A stretch of 64,000 bases of DNA from Cardinalis cardinalis. Its lineage: Eukaryota > Chordata > Aves > Passeriformes > Cardinalidae. The stretch's first letter is position 1. Each line of letters starts with the position of its first letter. Below the pieces are notes generated by a model, which did not search any database, was not told where the DNA came from, and was given only the letters and a program-made list of their open reading frames with translations. The stretch lies in the NCBI GenBank assembly GCA_014549065.1, contig JACDOX010000052.1, positions 3,257,893 to 3,321,892 of the forward strand, given 5' to 3'. A program made the translations under genes and the position numbers. Shown here one piece after another: positions 63,723 through 64,000 of this stretch.

Positions 63723-63787
63723 TGCGGGGCTGCTCCAGCCCAACACTGTTAGTTCTCAGCCGACGGTTTTACAATGAAATTTGGGGC

Positions 63788-63792
63788 CCAAT
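63788..63792 (+). promoter_or_regulatory. inverted CCAAT box
   Basis: CCAAT on the plus strand reads ATTGG in the direction of PDS5A transcription, 333 nt upstream of the ATG. NF-Y sites in island promoters are often in this orientation. The motif is short, so this is suggestive only. Confidence 0.35.
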
Positions 63793-63960
63793 CGAGGGAC
63801 ACCCCGCGGCCGAGGGCCCCTTACGGCCCGGGGGGTGGGCCGGGGACGCCGTTCCGGCCCCAGGGGGTGGTTCGGAGCCGGCACACCGGCCCCGGAGCCG
63901 GGAGACGAGGCCTAAACAGTTAGGCCTCAAAACTATCGAGAGGCAGAGAAGCCAACAGGA

Positions 63961-63990
63961 GAGGGGGAGGGAGGGAGGAAGGGAGGGAGG
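63961..63990 (+). promoter_or_regulatory. polypurine G-run block, potential G-quadruplex
   Basis: GAGGGGGAGGGAGGG and further GGGAGG units give five runs of three or more G separated mostly by one base or by short A/G spacers. This fits the rule for a G-quadruplex on the plus strand, with C-runs on the PDS5A coding strand. It lies at the upstream side of the promoter, at the edge of the window, and is followed by GGCGGCGGCG. Confidence 0.55.
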
Positions 63991-64000
63991 CGGCGGCGAG

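Larger units (their letters stand above)
63588..64000 (-). promoter_or_regulatory. PDS5A: PDS5A CpG-island promoter region
   Basis: In contrast to the AT-rich rest of the window, this stretch is strongly GC-rich with many CpG pairs (for example 63601-63720 and 63800-63900). No TATA box is visible in a sensible place. It sits immediately upstream of the first coding exon of a housekeeping gene, as expected for a TATA-less island promoter. It runs off the right edge of the window. The transcription start cannot be fixed from sequence. Confidence 0.8.

Noticed and set aside
63507..63746. 79-codon minus-strand frame as a separate gene
   Set aside because: Its listed start is GTG; the first ATG is eight codons later. 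It is better read as a uORF or N-terminal extension of PDS5A within the CpG island.
1..64000. CRISPR array, operon, prophage or tRNA genes
   Set aside because: No regularly spaced repeats, no cloverleaf sequences and no bacterial features. The window is a single vertebrate gene with introns.

Overview
The window is vertebrate nuclear DNA, almost certainly from a bird. It holds one recognisable gene, PDS5A, on the minus strand. PDS5A is a HEAT-repeat regulator of the cohesin complex. The start codon is at 63455-63453 near the right edge. Twenty-five coding exons can be placed from there to 2588. They have GT/AG borders, keep the frame throughout, and sum to 3068 nt (1022 codons plus 2 nt). The last ~300 residues and the 3' UTR lie beyond the left edge. 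The bird assignment rests on CR1 LINE fragments in intron 1 and on a solo LTR that I recognise from memory as a common avian ERVL-type LTR. The exon-level match to vertebrate PDS5A fits with this.

Layout from right to left, which is the direction of transcription. 63590-64000 is a CpG-rich promoter region with an inverted CCAAT box and a G-run block. 63336-63506 holds the 5' leader and first coding exon. 34057-63335 is a 29-kb first intron with one ~1.16-kb solo LTR, two CR1 fragments, simple repeats and otherwise unremarkable AT-rich DNA. 2588-34056 carries the other 24 coding exons. Introns there run from 129 nt to 6.0 kb. 1-2587 is the start of the intron after the last visible exon.

Three points deserve attention. 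(1) A 44-nt poly(A) run sits between two copies of CTTAC exactly at the 5' splice site of the exon at 5466-5624. It looks like an insertion with a target-site duplication that copied the splice donor. (2) In the 5' leader there is a possible 69-nt phase-0 intron ending in an in-frame TAG. If it is spliced, an upstream ATG is joined in frame to PDS5A and would extend the N-terminus by 66 residues. (3) The exon at 31828-31954 has two possible donors 9 nt apart; the downstream one would add three residues.

I found no second protein gene, tRNA, rRNA or CRISPR array, and no operon-like organisation. Most open frames in the introns look like chance or repeat-derived ORFs. More than a hundred isolated single N bases are scattered through the window; they look like masked ambiguous calls rather than gaps.
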